Below, piece after piece: positions 1-9,157 of a DNA stretch of 61,527 nucleotides; position 1 is the first letter of the stretch, and the number at the start of each line of letters is the position of its first letter. The notes under the pieces were generated by a model. The model worked only from the letters and a program-made list of their open reading frames with translations, made no database searches and had not been told where the DNA came from. Source of the DNA: Palsa-739 sp035532535 (GTDB taxonomy: Bacteria; Actinomycetota; Thermoleophilia; Gaiellales; Gaiellaceae); NCBI GenBank assembly GCA_035532535.1, contig DATKQT010000004.1, positions 1 through 61,527 on the forward strand. Reading direction: 5' to 3'. The translations under genes and the position numbers were made by a program.

Positions 1-341
<341 letters not shown>

Positions 342-472
342 GATGGTTCGCCGGCCGAAGCCGACGAGTCTTTTTCACCTTGAGCTTGTGCTCAAAGTCC
401 CACCCCCGAAGGGGCGGAGACAGGTTTCATCTAGACAGGTCGCAAGCGACCTGTTCTCGACGTAAACGCACG

Positions 473-492
473 CTGTTGAGTTTTCAAAGACC
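473..492 (-). promoter_or_regulatory. boxA-like antitermination element of the rrn leader
   Basis: The minus strand reads GGTCTTTGAAAACTCAACAG. This closely resembles the mycobacterial rrn boxA core (TTTGAGAACTC) that binds NusB/NusE to protect rRNA transcription from Rho and from premature termination. It lies about 130 nt upstream of the 16S 5' end, a usual position. Function is assigned by similarity only. Confidence 0.65.
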
Positions 493-510
493 AGGCCGTC
501 GCGACGGCGT

Positions 511-539
511 AAAAAAGGCCCCGACTCACGCCAGAGGCC
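511..539 (-). terminator. Terminator-like hairpin plus T6 inside the rrn leader / after tyrS
   Basis: On the minus strand GGCCTC (534-539) pairs with GGGGCC (517-522) around an 11-nt loop, and the hairpin is followed immediately by TTTTTT (511-516). It could end tyrS transcription, or act as an attenuator for the rRNA transcript that starts near 630. The stem has one G-U pair and a large loop, so strength is uncertain. Confidence 0.5.
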
Positions 540-636
540 CCAGGATGCTCGGAAAAGCTCTTTCCCGAATCGTCCGAAGGCGCTCCAGTTAGTCGTTTGC
601 AGGGACTTTCCTACACCGCCCTAGGGCAGCCGAGGG

Positions 637-664
637 ATTGTAGCAAGGCGGGGCCTCACGTCAA
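637..664 (-). promoter_or_regulatory. Predicted sigma70-type rRNA promoter
   Basis: The minus strand reads TTGACG, a 16-bp spacer, then TACAAT. The -35 box overlaps the tyrS stop codon (661-663). Both hexamers are near consensus and face the 16S gene, and the predicted start near 630 gives a leader of about 290 nt. No other promoter of this quality was seen between here and the 16S gene. Confidence 0.6.
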
Positions 665-1806
665 CCCGCGACGAGCCGGACGAAACGGCGCTTCCCGGCC
701 TGGAGCACAGCGCCGTCGAGCTCCGACCAGGGGTGGTCGTAACCCGAGAGCGCGCGGCCGTCCAGCTTGACCCCGCCCTGGTCGATCGTCCGCCGCCAGT
801 GGCTCGTCGACTCGCCCAGCGTGGCGGCGAGAAAGGCCGGCAGATGCACGGGATCCGGCCCGTCCAGCCGCGCCTCTTCGACCGCTTCGGGCGCCTCGTG
901 CCGGCGGACGACCCGCGTGAAGTGCTCCTCTCCGGCGCGCGTGCCGTCCTCGCCGTGCCAGCGCGCGGTGATCCGGCGCGCGAGCTCGAGCTTCCACTCC
1001 ATCGGGTCGGCCGAATGCTCGCCGCCGCCGGCGACGAGCTCCCACCATTGCGGCAGCGCATCGTCGGGGATGGACATCGTCTTCCCGAACATCTCCTCTG
1101 GCGGCTCGTTGATCCCGATGTAGTTCCCGCGCGACTTGGACATCTTCTCCACCCCGTCGAGGCCGACGAGCAGTGGATACGTGACGACGACCTGCGGCTC
1201 GAGGCCGTAGTGCGGCATGACGTCGCGACCGGCGAGCAGGTTGTACAGCTGATCCGTGCCCCCGATCTCGACGTCGGCCTCGATCGCGACCGAGTCGTAG
1301 GCCTGCATGGGCGGATACAGGAGCTCCGACAGCGAGATCGGCTCCCCCGCGGCGAAGCGCTTCGCGAAGTCGTCGCGCTCGAGCAGCCGGGCGACAGTCA
1401 GCGTTCTCGTCAGGCGCACCGTCTCGGCGAACGTCAGCGGCGCAAGCCATTCCCCGTTGAAGCGGAACTCGGTGCGCTCCGGATCGAGCACACGCACGAC
1501 CTGCTCGCGGAAGCGCTTCGCGTTCGCGTCCAGCTCGTCGTCCGCGAGCACGGGCCGCTCGGCCGAACGGCCGGATGGGTCTCCGATGCGAGCCGTGTAG
1601 TCGCCGACGATGAGGACCACCGTGTGACCGGCGTCCTGCCACTCCCGCAGCCGGTCGAGGACGACGGCGAAGCCGAGATGGACGTCGGGCGACGTCGGGT
1701 CGATCCCGAGCTTCACCCGCAGCGGCCGTCCGAGCTTCAACTTCGCGTCGAGGCCGCCCTCGGGCAGCACGTGCACGGCATGCCGCGTGGGGACGAAATC
1801 GCTCAC
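661..1806 (-). CDS. tyrS: Tyrosyl-tRNA synthetase
   Basis: A class I aminoacyl-tRNA synthetase of 381 aa that charges tRNA-Tyr. The HIGH-type motif appears as PTSPDVHLGF in the first 50 residues and the KMSKS motif as EKMSKSRGNY. The C-terminal ~60 residues form an S4 RNA-binding domain (DQGGVKLDGRAL region). This is the shorter TyrZ-like subfamily. The GTG start at 1806 reads VSDFVPTRHAV and overlaps the upstream peptidase stop as GTGA, so translation is probably coupled. Longer same-frame extensions run antisense-style through the peptidase and are rejected. The rRNA promoter sits on its stop codon. Confidence 0.96.
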   Translation of the reverse strand: MSDFVPTRHAVHVLPEGGLDAKLKLGRPLRVKLGIDPTSPDVHLGFAVVLDRLREWQDAGHTVVLIVGDYTARIGDPSGRSAERPVLADDELDANAKRFREQVVRVLDPERTEFRFNGEWLAPLTFAETVRLTRTLTVARLLERDDFAKRFAAGEPISLSELLYPPMQAYDSVAIEADVEIGGTDQLYNLLAGRDVMPHYGLEPQVVVTYPLLVGLDGVEKMSKSRGNYIGINEPPEEMFGKTMSIPDDALPQWWELVAGGGEHSADPMEWKLELARRITARWHGEDGTRAGEEHFTRVVRRHEAPEAVEEARLDGPDPVHLPAFLAATLGESTSHWRRTIDQGGVKLDGRALSGYDHPWSELDGAVLQAGKRRFVRLVAG

Positions 1807-3695
1807 GAAAGTGCGACCGAGAGCGCGACCGGCTGGATGTCGCCCGCAGGCTCGAACCCGAAGACCTGGCCGATGAACGAGAGCGCGGCCTCCAGCGAGC
1901 GCACGATGTTCTCCTCTTTGCGGAACCCGTGGCCCTCGCCCGCGAACGCGAGGTACGCGTACGGGATGCCCTTGCGCTCGAGCACCTCGACCATCATCTC
2001 GGCCTGGCTCGGGAGCACGACCCTGTCGTCGAGGCCCTGCAGCAGCAACAACGGTCGCTCGAGCCGGTCGACGAAGTGCACGGGCGACCGCTCCCGGTAG
2101 AGGTCCGCTTGCTCGGGATACGGCCCGATCATCGAGTCGAGGTAGCGGGACTCGAACTTGTGCGTGTACAGCGCAAGCGCCTCGGCGTCGGCGACGCCGA
2201 AGTAGCTGACGCCGGCGGCGAATGCCTCTGGGTCGAAGACCAACGCGCAGAAGACGACGTAGCCGCCCGCGCTGCCGCCCTCCACCCACGTGCGCGCGGC
2301 GTCCACCTCGCCCTTTGCCGCGAGATGCTTCGCCGCCGAGACGCAGTCGGCCCAGTCGATCTCGCCCCAACACCCGTTGAGGAGACGCCGGTATTCGCGT
2401 CCATACCCCGTGCTGCCGCGATAGTTGACGTCGAGGACGCCGATGCCGCGCTGCGTGAAGTACTGCGTCTCGAGGTCGAAATGCGGCGACACGTGGGCGG
2501 TCGGCCCGCCGTGGCAGGTGACGCGAAGCGGCGGCGCCTCGTCGGCGGGGCCCTCCGAGTCCAGGCTCAGGGGCGGGTAGTAGAACGCGTGCGCGACGGG
2601 CCCGTCGCCGGTCGGGAACTCGATCGCGACGGGCACGGAGATGGTCGCCGGATCGAGGTCGACCTCGAGCGACCGGCGCAGGATCTCCTCCCGGCCCGCG
2701 TCGACGTCGAGCGCCACCAGCACCGTCGCCTGCGTCGGCGAGCCGGCCGCGAAGACCACCCGGCCACCGCTCGAGGCGATCGCCGTGGCGACATACGACG
2801 TCCAACCCAGGCCGAGATCGTCGAGCGTGCCGTGGGCGGGGTCGAGCAGCTGCAACGAGTCGACCGCGCGGCGCGTGACGACGCACGCGATGCGACCGTC
2901 CTCGAGGAAGACGTAGCGGCTCATCCCGAAGACCCAGTTCGGCCCCCCGACCTCGGCGTCCGCAAGCGACGTCAGTTGCTCCTCGTCGCGGTACAGGTTC
3001 CACCATCCCGCGCGGTCGGAGCAGTAGTGGAGGACGCCGTCGGGTGACCACCGCGGATCGATCACCGACTCCTCCGGGCCGCCGGCCACGACGACGCCGT
3101 CGACGTACAGGAAGGTCCCGTCCCACGGCATGTTCGGGTGGTCCCAGGCGACCCAGGCGAGCCGGCCGCCGGCCGGGTCGAAGCGAGGCGCCATGTAGAA
3201 GTCGTGCCCGGACTGGATGACCGTCGGCACGGCCGACCCGTCGGCGGGAAACGAGACGAGCTCGTTGTGCACCTCCCCGCCCTCGTGCCGCTCGCGGACG
3301 CAGACGATCGTCGACCCGTCCGGCATGACGACGCCGTCGGCGTAGCGCAGCGAGTTCTCGGCCGGCGGCTCCGGCGTGATGGGCCGAGCCTTCCCGCCGT
3401 CGACCCGGTACACGCGGCTGTCCGCGAACTCGGAGTAGAAGACGGTGTCGCCGTGGTACCAGACCGCGCCGCCGCCGTACTCGTGCACGCGCGTCCGCGC
3501 GTTCGACCCGGCGGGCGTCAGGTCACCCGACTCGGAGTCGACCACGACGATGCGTCCCCCGTCCTCGGGGCGGGACTCGCTCCAGCGGACGCGGCTGCCG
3601 TCGGCCCGAAGCGTGGCGAACCGGCGCCCGCCGGCACGCGCGACGGCGTGGGCGTCCAGCGCCGCCGGCCAGGTTCCGTAAGGACGAACGGTCAC
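1803..3695 (-). CDS. S9 family (prolyl oligopeptidase-like) serine peptidase
   Basis: A 630-aa cytosolic peptidase with an N-terminal beta-propeller-like half (WSPDG and similar TolB/WD-like repeats) and a C-terminal alpha/beta-hydrolase domain. The catalytic triad is visible: nucleophile Ser in GGSAGGY, Asp in GLDDRVV and His in GEGHGFRK. The family includes dipeptidyl aminopeptidases and acylaminoacyl peptidases, and the exact specificity cannot be read. GTG start at 3695, with the PBP gene diverging 46 nt away. It is co-transcribed with tyrS through a GTGA overlap. There is no signal peptide, so it is likely cytoplasmic. Confidence 0.92.
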   Translation of the reverse strand: MTVRPYGTWPAALDAHAVARAGGRRFATLRADGSRVRWSESRPEDGGRIVVVDSESGDLTPAGSNARTRVHEYGGGAVWYHGDTVFYSEFADSRVYRVDGGKARPITPEPPAENSLRYADGVVMPDGSTIVCVRERHEGGEVHNELVSFPADGSAVPTVIQSGHDFYMAPRFDPAGGRLAWVAWDHPNMPWDGTFLYVDGVVVAGGPEESVIDPRWSPDGVLHYCSDRAGWWNLYRDEEQLTSLADAEVGGPNWVFGMSRYVFLEDGRIACVVTRRAVDSLQLLDPAHGTLDDLGLGWTSYVATAIASSGGRVVFAAGSPTQATVLVALDVDAGREEILRRSLEVDLDPATISVPVAIEFPTGDGPVAHAFYYPPLSLDSEGPADEAPPLRVTCHGGPTAHVSPHFDLETQYFTQRGIGVLDVNYRGSTGYGREYRRLLNGCWGEIDWADCVSAAKHLAAKGEVDAARTWVEGGSAGGYVVFCALVFDPEAFAAGVSYFGVADAEALALYTHKFESRYLDSMIGPYPEQADLYRERSPVHFVDRLERPLLLLQGLDDRVVLPSQAEMMVEVLERKGIPYAYLAFAGEGHGFRKEENIVRSLEAALSFIGQVFGFEPAGDIQPVALSVALS

Positions 3696-3741
3696 GCGGG
3701 CGAGTCTAGAGGCTGGCCGGGGCTAGAATCGGCCCCCTTCC

Positions 3742-6177
3742 GTGCTGCTGCGCAGACATCGCTCCGAGCCGGGGGGCCTGCACCGGCGCCGGCGCCGCAT
3801 CCGCAAGCTCCGCCTTCTGGCGCTGGTCGCGGTTCTCGGCGTCCTCTCGGTCACCGCCTTCTCGTACGGCGTCGTGCTCGCCGTGGGCTCGCAGCTCAAC
3901 GGCCTCGACCCGTTCCACCACCAGCACGAACAGGTGGACGGATACGTCTACGCGTCCGACGGTCACACCATCCTCGCGGTTCTGCGCGGGTCGGAGAGCC
4001 GGGTGCTCGTCCCGTCGACGGGGATCAACGCGTGGATGAAGCAGGCGATCGTCGCCACCGAGGACAAGCGCTTCTATTCACACCGGGGCATCGACATTCG
4101 CGGCATGGGCCGCGCCTTGTGGAACGACATTCGCGGCCGTCCGGTGCAGGGCGGCTCGACGATCACGCAGCAGTTCGTCAAGAACACGCTCACCGGCGAC
4201 CAGCGGTCGGTCTTCCGGAAGCTGAAGGAGGCGGCGCTCGCGTGGCAGCTCGAGCAGAAGTGGTCGAAGGACCAGATCCTCACCGCCTACCTCAACACCA
4301 TCTACTTCGGGAACGGCGCCTACGGCGTCGAGCGCGCCGCGCGCACGTACTTCGGGCACAGCGCCGCCAAGCTGACGCTGCCCGAGGCGGCGCTCCTCGC
4401 TGGCATCCCTGAGGACCCGACGCTGTACGACCCCGTCGCGCACCCACAGACGGCGCGCGAGCGACGGGCCGTCGTGCTCGAGCTCATGCTGCAACAGCAC
4501 GTCATCACCCCGGCGGAGTTCCGCAACGCGACGAACGCGCCGATGCCTCGGCCGCAGGACGTCCATCTCTCCGGCATCCAGGGGCAGGTGCCGTACTTCG
4601 GCGAGTACGTGAAGGAGCAGCTGATCGACCGCTTCGGCGCGAGCAAGGTCTTCGGGAGCGGCTACCGCGTGTACACGACCATCAACCTGCGCCTGCAACA
4701 GCTCGCGCGCGCAGCGGTGCAGAAGATCCTCCCGAGCGCGACGGGGCCGCAGGCGGCGCTCGTCGCGATCAACCCAACGGACGGGAGCGTGCTCGCGATG
4801 GTCGGCGGCCGCAACTTCCACGTCAGCCAGTACAACCTCGCCACCGCGCGCGAGCGGCAGACGGGATCGGCGTTCAAGCCGTTCGTGCTCGCCACCGCGC
4901 TGCGGGAGGGGATCTCGCCGCTGACGACGTACGTGTCGAAGCCCGTGTCGATCTTCCTCGGCAATCGGTACTGGAGCGTGCACAACTACGAAGGCGAGTA
5001 CCTCGGCCCGATCGATCTCGTGAAGGCGATCGCCGTCTCGGACAACGCCGTCTTCTCACAGCTCACGCGCGACGTCGGACCGGCCAACGTCGTCAAGACC
5101 GCGCACTCGGCCGGAATCACGGGGCCGCTGCAGAGCTACTTCGCAATCGGCCTCGGCGTCGAGCCGGTGAGCGTCCTGGAGATGGCGCGCGCGTACGCGA
5201 CGTTCGCAAACGACGGTAACCGCGTCGACGGGACCGTCTTCGGGAACGAGCCGCGCGTCGTGACGACGATCGACAGCGACGCGAACAAGGTCGTCTACGC
5301 GAACGTGCCGAAGAACGTGCGCGCGCTCTCGCCCGACATCGACGAAGAGCTGACGCAGCTGCTCGAGGGCGTCGTCACAGGCGGCACCGGCACGGCGGCG
5401 CAGCTTCCCGGCCGCACGGTCGCCGGCAAGACCGGGACGACGGAGAACTACGGCGACGCGTGGTTCTGCGGGTACACGCCACAGCTCGTCACGTGCATCT
5501 GGGTCGGCTACCCGGACCGGCTGACGCCCATGCTGCACGAGTTCCACGGCGGCCCGGTGGTCGGCGGCTCGTTTCCGGCTCTCATCTGGAAGGCGTTCAT
5601 GCAACCCGCGCTCGCGGCGATGAACGCGCAGCCCAAGTCGTTCCCGTCGCCGCCGTACTTCGCGACGCAGTCGCGACTGGTGACGTACCGCAATGGCCAG
5701 ATCGAGCTCGACGACGGACAGTGCAAGTCGACGTCGCTGATGGTGTACTTCGTGGGCCACGGGCCGAGCAAGACCGCCGATTGCAAGCGCAACGAGGTCA
5801 ACGTCCCCAACGTCGTCGGATGGAAGGTGGACAGCGCACGTTCGCGCCTCGCGTTGCAGCCGCTGACGGCGCAGCTCGTGTACAAGCCGGCGAGCGCCGG
5901 CCAGCGCATCGGCGTCGTTCTGCGCCAGTTCCCGGCCGGCGGCACGCTGTCGTCGTTCGACAAGGTGACGCTCGTGCTCGCGAAGCCGCTGCACGGGCTC
6001 GTCCCGAAGACGATCGGCCTGACGTTGCGCGCGGCGCGGACCCGGCTCGCGAAGCTCAAGCTCGTTCCCCAGGTGACATTCGGCACCGGCAAGATCGGTC
6101 GCGTCATCGCACAGCAGCCTCGCGCCGGCGTCGCCGCCGCGCCGGGCATGACAGTCCGCTTGATACTGGCCCGCTAG
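3742..6177 (+). CDS. Bifunctional penicillin-binding protein, class A (transglycosylase/transpeptidase) with PASTA domains
   Basis: An 811-aa peptidoglycan synthase. Order: basic cytoplasmic tail, one TM helix (about residues 24-45), GT51 glycosyltransferase (ATEDKRFYSHRG; GGSTITQQFVKN), then transpeptidase with SxxK (GSAFKPF, Ser376), SDN (AVSDNAVF) and KTG (Lys563 in AGKTGTTENY). Two PASTA-like repeats follow (VPNVVGWKVDSARSRL; VPKTIGLTLRAARTRL), as in actinobacterial PonA. GTG start at 3742. A TAGAAT -10-like box at 3724-3729 lies only 12 nt upstream of the start codon, suggesting a very short or leaderless transcript. Confidence 0.96.
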   Translation: MLLRRHRSEPGGLHRRRRRIRKLRLLALVAVLGVLSVTAFSYGVVLAVGSQLNGLDPFHHQHEQVDGYVYASDGHTILAVLRGSESRVLVPSTGINAWMKQAIVATEDKRFYSHRGIDIRGMGRALWNDIRGRPVQGGSTITQQFVKNTLTGDQRSVFRKLKEAALAWQLEQKWSKDQILTAYLNTIYFGNGAYGVERAARTYFGHSAAKLTLPEAALLAGIPEDPTLYDPVAHPQTARERRAVVLELMLQQHVITPAEFRNATNAPMPRPQDVHLSGIQGQVPYFGEYVKEQLIDRFGASKVFGSGYRVYTTINLRLQQLARAAVQKILPSATGPQAALVAINPTDGSVLAMVGGRNFHVSQYNLATARERQTGSAFKPFVLATALREGISPLTTYVSKPVSIFLGNRYWSVHNYEGEYLGPIDLVKAIAVSDNAVFSQLTRDVGPANVVKTAHSAGITGPLQSYFAIGLGVEPVSVLEMARAYATFANDGNRVDGTVFGNEPRVVTTIDSDANKVVYANVPKNVRALSPDIDEELTQLLEGVVTGGTGTAAQLPGRTVAGKTGTTENYGDAWFCGYTPQLVTCIWVGYPDRLTPMLHEFHGGPVVGGSFPALIWKAFMQPALAAMNAQPKSFPSPPYFATQSRLVTYRNGQIELDDGQCKSTSLMVYFVGHGPSKTADCKRNEVNVPNVVGWKVDSARSRLALQPLTAQLVYKPASAGQRIGVVLRQFPAGGTLSSFDKVTLVLAKPLHGLVPKTIGLTLRAARTRLAKLKLVPQVTFGTGKIGRVIAQQPRAGVAAAPGMTVRLILAR

Positions 6178-6192
6178 CCCGTCGGGTGTACG

Positions 6193-6258
6193 CCGGTACC
6201 AGGTACCGGTCTTTCGCGTAACGGAAGCAAGGGGCGAAAGTCTGGTACCTGGTACCGG
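6193..6258. terminator. Long inverted repeat between convergent genes (GGTACC-type bidirectional terminator)
   Basis: Two 25-nt arms (6193-6217 and 6234-6258) are complementary at 23 of 25 positions, plus one G-T wobble, around a 16-nt loop. Each arm contains GGTACCAGGTACC, itself a palindrome. It lies exactly between the convergent stops of the PBP and Mpg genes. A structurally related element sits at 46561-46661. Confidence 0.75.
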
Positions 6259-6262
6259 ACAA

Positions 6263-6817
6263 CTAGAACCTGCGCGAAAGGAAGGGCGAGCCGGCGAGGC
6301 CGTAACGCCAGTTGCGCTCGACCCCGCGGGTGATGCCGATGCGCGGGCCGGTCATGATCGCCGGCGTCCCCTCGCGCGCGAGCAACTCGAACGGCGGCGC
6401 GTCGAGCGGAAGGCCGTCCTGCTCGCGCGTGATCCCGAGCGCCTGGCACAGCTTCCCCGGGCCCGAGCACAGAGCTCGATCTGCAAGGAGCCCGCGCCGT
6501 GCACGCATGCGGTCGATCCCGTGCTCCGGCGCGAGCGCGCGAATGAGCACCGCCTCGGCCCGGCCCGGCACGTCGCACACGAAATTGATGCACCAGTGGA
6601 TGCCGTACGACCGGTACACGTAGGCGTAGCCCGGCGGGCCGAACATCACGGCATTGCGCGCCGTCTGCCCACGGAACGCGTGACTCGCCGGATCGCCCTG
6701 GTCGTACGCCTCCACCTCGACGACCGGCCCGCCGACGCCGTCGACGAGGAGCGTCACGCCGATCAGGTCCGGCGCAACCTCGTGCACCGAACGGGAGAAG
6801 AAGTCACGTCCGAGCAC
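6263..6817 (-). CDS. mpg: 3-methyladenine DNA glycosylase (AAG/MPG family)
   Basis: A base-excision repair enzyme of 184 aa that removes alkylated purines. Family hallmarks seen: VEVEAYDQGDPASHAF (catalytic Glu and Tyr region), RNAVMFGPPGYAYVYRSYG and SGPGKLCQALGI. Start GTG at 6817 (VLGRDFFSRSV) overlaps the 3' end of the upstream MFS gene by 14 nt. A longer same-frame extension only reads inside the transporter. Length is normal for the family. It is the last gene of a minus-strand run that begins with ilvE. Confidence 0.93.
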   Translation of the reverse strand: MLGRDFFSRSVHEVAPDLIGVTLLVDGVGGPVVEVEAYDQGDPASHAFRGQTARNAVMFGPPGYAYVYRSYGIHWCINFVCDVPGRAEAVLIRALAPEHGIDRMRARRGLLADRALCSGPGKLCQALGITREQDGLPLDAPPFELLAREGTPAIMTGPRIGITRGVERNWRYGLAGSPFLSRRF

Positions 6818-8042
6818 TGGCGTCGTATCGAAGGAGCACGGGGAACAGTGCCGCGAGCGCGAGCGTGCCCGCGATGCACCCGATGCCGCCGGAGACGATC
6901 GAGAAGCGCAGGCTCGTGAGCTGCGCGACAACGCCGGCTTCGACGTTGCCGAGCGACGGCGTGCTCGCGACCTGCGCGAACTCGATGCCGCCGAGCCGGC
7001 CGCGCATGTGGTCGGGCGTGACGGTGAGCACGATGGTCGAGCGGAAGATCGCGCTCACCTGGTCGGCCGCGCCGGCGACGCCGAGGAGCAGGAGCGCGAA
7101 CCAGAGCGTGTGCGTGAAGCCGAACCCCGTAATGGCGGCACCCCAGCCGCAGACGGAGAGCACGATCGCGCGCCCCTGGCGTCGGAGGCGCATCGCCCAG
7201 CCCGAGAAGAGCGACACGAGGAACGCGCCCACCGCCGGCCCCGCGAACAGATATCCGACCGATGCGGGGTCCCGGAACACGTGCTGCGCGAGCGCCGGGA
7301 AGAGCGAGCTCGGCATGCCCAGCACCATCGCCAGCGTGTCGATGAGGAAGAACGACAGGACGAGTTGCTGCATGCGGAGATAGCGGAAGCCGTCGACGAT
7401 CGTCTGGAGCGTCATCTGCGGCGCGTCCTCCTGCGGCGGCACCGCCGGAAGGCGGAATGCGAGGACGAGCGAGACGAGGATCCCGGCGAGCGACACGCCG
7501 TATGTCGCGGCGAAACCGATGCTCGTGATGAGGACGCCGGCGATCGCCGGGCCGACGACGAGACCGAGGTTGTTGTACAGCCCGTTCAGCGCCGCGGCAG
7601 CCGGCAACTGCTCGAGCGGGACGAGGCGCGCGGTCATCGACCGGATCGCGCCCGCGCCGAGCGAGAACGACGACCACGCGACGAAGCCGAGGAAGAAGAC
7701 GAGGCCGACATTCGGGCGACCGGCTGCGGAGACGGCGACGAAGGCCGCCGACGCCAGCGCAATTCCGGCCGTGCTCCCGAGCAGCAGTCGCCGGCGGTCG
7801 CGCGTGTCCGCGAGCGCGCCGCCGATGATCGTGAACACCACGAGCGGCACGAACTGCACGAGTGCGACGAGCCCGACGTCGAGGGTCGAGCCCGTCAGCC
7901 GGTACACCTGCACCGGCACGAGGACGAGCATCATCCGCCAGGCGACGTACGCGATCGACTGGCCGATCCACAGGCGACGGAAGCCGGGCGATTCCCGCAG
8001 CGGCCCGACGTCCACCGCGAGCCGGCGGACGGCCCCGATCAA
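6804..8042 (-). CDS. MFS transporter (DHA3/EntS-like exporter)
   Basis: A polytopic membrane protein of about 412 aa with ~12 hydrophobic segments. The N-terminal ESPGFRRLWIGQSIAYV stretch and the ADTRDRRRLLLGST loop after TM2 are typical of MFS_3-type efflux carriers. TTG at 8042 overlaps the upstream stop (TTTGA) and is chosen as start. GTG at 8015 (VDVGPLRESPGF) is an alternative. Substrate unknown. It sits between a DegT aminotransferase and the DNA glycosylase, giving no clear clue. Confidence 0.88.
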   Translation of the reverse strand: MIGAVRRLAVDVGPLRESPGFRRLWIGQSIAYVAWRMMLVLVPVQVYRLTGSTLDVGLVALVQFVPLVVFTIIGGALADTRDRRRLLLGSTAGIALASAAFVAVSAAGRPNVGLVFFLGFVAWSSFSLGAGAIRSMTARLVPLEQLPAAAALNGLYNNLGLVVGPAIAGVLITSIGFAATYGVSLAGILVSLVLAFRLPAVPPQEDAPQMTLQTIVDGFRYLRMQQLVLSFFLIDTLAMVLGMPSSLFPALAQHVFRDPASVGYLFAGPAVGAFLVSLFSGWAMRLRRQGRAIVLSVCGWGAAITGFGFTHTLWFALLLLGVAGAADQVSAIFRSTIVLTVTPDHMRGRLGGIEFAQVASTPSLGNVEAGVVAQLTSLRFSIVSGGIGCIAGTLALAALFPVLLRYDASART

Positions 8043-9157
8043 AGGGCGGCGGAGAGGACCTCGGCCACGCGTTCCTGCGCGTCGCGGTCGAGGGCGGTGA
8101 AGAACGGGAGCGCGAGCGTGCGCGAGCTCGCGTCCTCGGACACGGGGCACATCCCTTCGCGGAAGCCGAAGCGCTCGCGCATGTAGGGCTGCAAATGGAT
8201 CGACGGGAGATAGCGGTTGTAGCCGACCTGCTCGCGCTCGAAGGTCGCGATCACGCGCTCACGCGTGTCGTTGTCGGGCAGCGCGATGACGTAGACGAAC
8301 CACGATCGCTTGTGCGTGGCGTCATCCGGGCACGGCAGCTCCACACCGGGTAGACCGGCGAGAAGCTCGTCGTAGCGCTTCGCAACGGCGCTGCGCAGCG
8401 CGAGAATCTCGTCCAGCTTCTCCAGCTGCCCGATCCCGATCGCCGCGCGCACATCGTCGATGCGGTAGTTGAAGCCGAGCCGGACGTGCTCGAGCCAGCC
8501 GCCCTCGTCGCCGCGACCCTGGTTGCGGAGCGACCGGAGCAGGCGCCACTCCTCTTCGGAGTGCGTCGTCACGATGCCGCCCTCGCCCGTCGTGATCTGC
8601 TTGTTGGGATAGAACGCGAACACCGCGCTCGGGCCTTGCGAACCGAGCGGTGCGCCCTTGTACTCGGCGCCGAATGCCTCGCACGAGTCGTCGATGAGGA
8701 CGAGCCCATGCCGGTCGGCGATCGCGCGCAGCTCGTCCAGCTCGCACGGATAGCCGTAGATGTCGACAGCGACGATCGCCTTCGTCCGCGGCGTGACCAC
8801 CGCCTCGACCGCGGCCGAATCCATGTTGAGCGTGCGCGCGTCGATGTCTGCGAACACTGGCACGCCGCCCTCGTACACGAAGCAGTTCGCGGACGCCGCG
8901 AACGAGTACGGCGACGTGATCACCTCGTCGCCTGGTTCGATTCCCGCGGCGACGCAGAGGAGATGCAGGCCGGCGGTGCCGGATGACACCGCAGCCGCGT
9001 ACGGCGCGCCGACCCGCGCGGCGAAAAGCTCCTCGAACCGGTTGACCGTTGGCCCGAGCGAGAGCCGGCCCGAGCGCATGACCTCGAGGACGAGCTCTTC
9101 CTCGCGCTCGTCGAGGTACGGCCCCGAGAGCGGGACCGGACGGACTTCCTGCTTCAC
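8039..9157 (-). CDS. DegT/DnrJ/EryC1/StrS family PLP-dependent aminotransferase
   Basis: A fold-type I PLP enzyme of 372 aa, usually transferring an amino group to a keto-sugar nucleotide for polysaccharide or antibiotic sugars. Motifs: the SSGTAGLHL cofactor-binding region, DSCEAFGAEY, and the PLP lysine in FYPNKQITTGEGG. GTG start at 9157 (VKQEVRPVPLSG) overlaps the ilvE stop as GTGA. No other sugar-nucleotide genes are near, so its acceptor is unknown; a role with the MFS exporter is possible but unproven. Confidence 0.92.
   Translation of the reverse strand: MKQEVRPVPLSGPYLDEREEELVLEVMRSGRLSLGPTVNRFEELFAARVGAPYAAAVSSGTAGLHLLCVAAGIEPGDEVITSPYSFAASANCFVYEGGVPVFADIDARTLNMDSAAVEAVVTPRTKAIVAVDIYGYPCELDELRAIADRHGLVLIDDSCEAFGAEYKGAPLGSQGPSAVFAFYPNKQITTGEGGIVTTHSEEEWRLLRSLRNQGRGDEGGWLEHVRLGFNYRIDDVRAAIGIGQLEKLDEILALRSAVAKRYDELLAGLPGVELPCPDDATHKRSWFVYVIALPDNDTRERVIATFEREQVGYNRYLPSIHLQPYMRERFGFREGMCPVSEDASSRTLALPFFTALDRDAQERVAEVLSAAL

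Larger units (their letters stand above)
342..636 (-). other. rRNA operon leader (transcribed spacer with processing and antitermination signals)
   Basis: No credible coding sequence lies between tyrS and 16S. Read on the minus strand, the leader holds: a terminator-like hairpin with a T6 run (511-539); a 14-nt perfect palindrome GCCGTCGCGACGGC (495-508); a boxA-type element (473-492); an 8-bp hairpin with arms ACAGGTCG/CGACCTGT (435-454); and a 6-bp hairpin TTGAGC/GCTCAA (380-395). The last two are candidates for processing stems, which is inference. Confidence 0.7.

Noticed and set aside
661..3126. An 821-codon open frame on the minus strand covering tyrS and the S9 peptidase
   Set aside because: Only its last 381 codons are TyrS. 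The upstream part is Arg/Gly-rich and out of frame with the clear peptidase; a GTG with a 4-nt overlap marks the true start.
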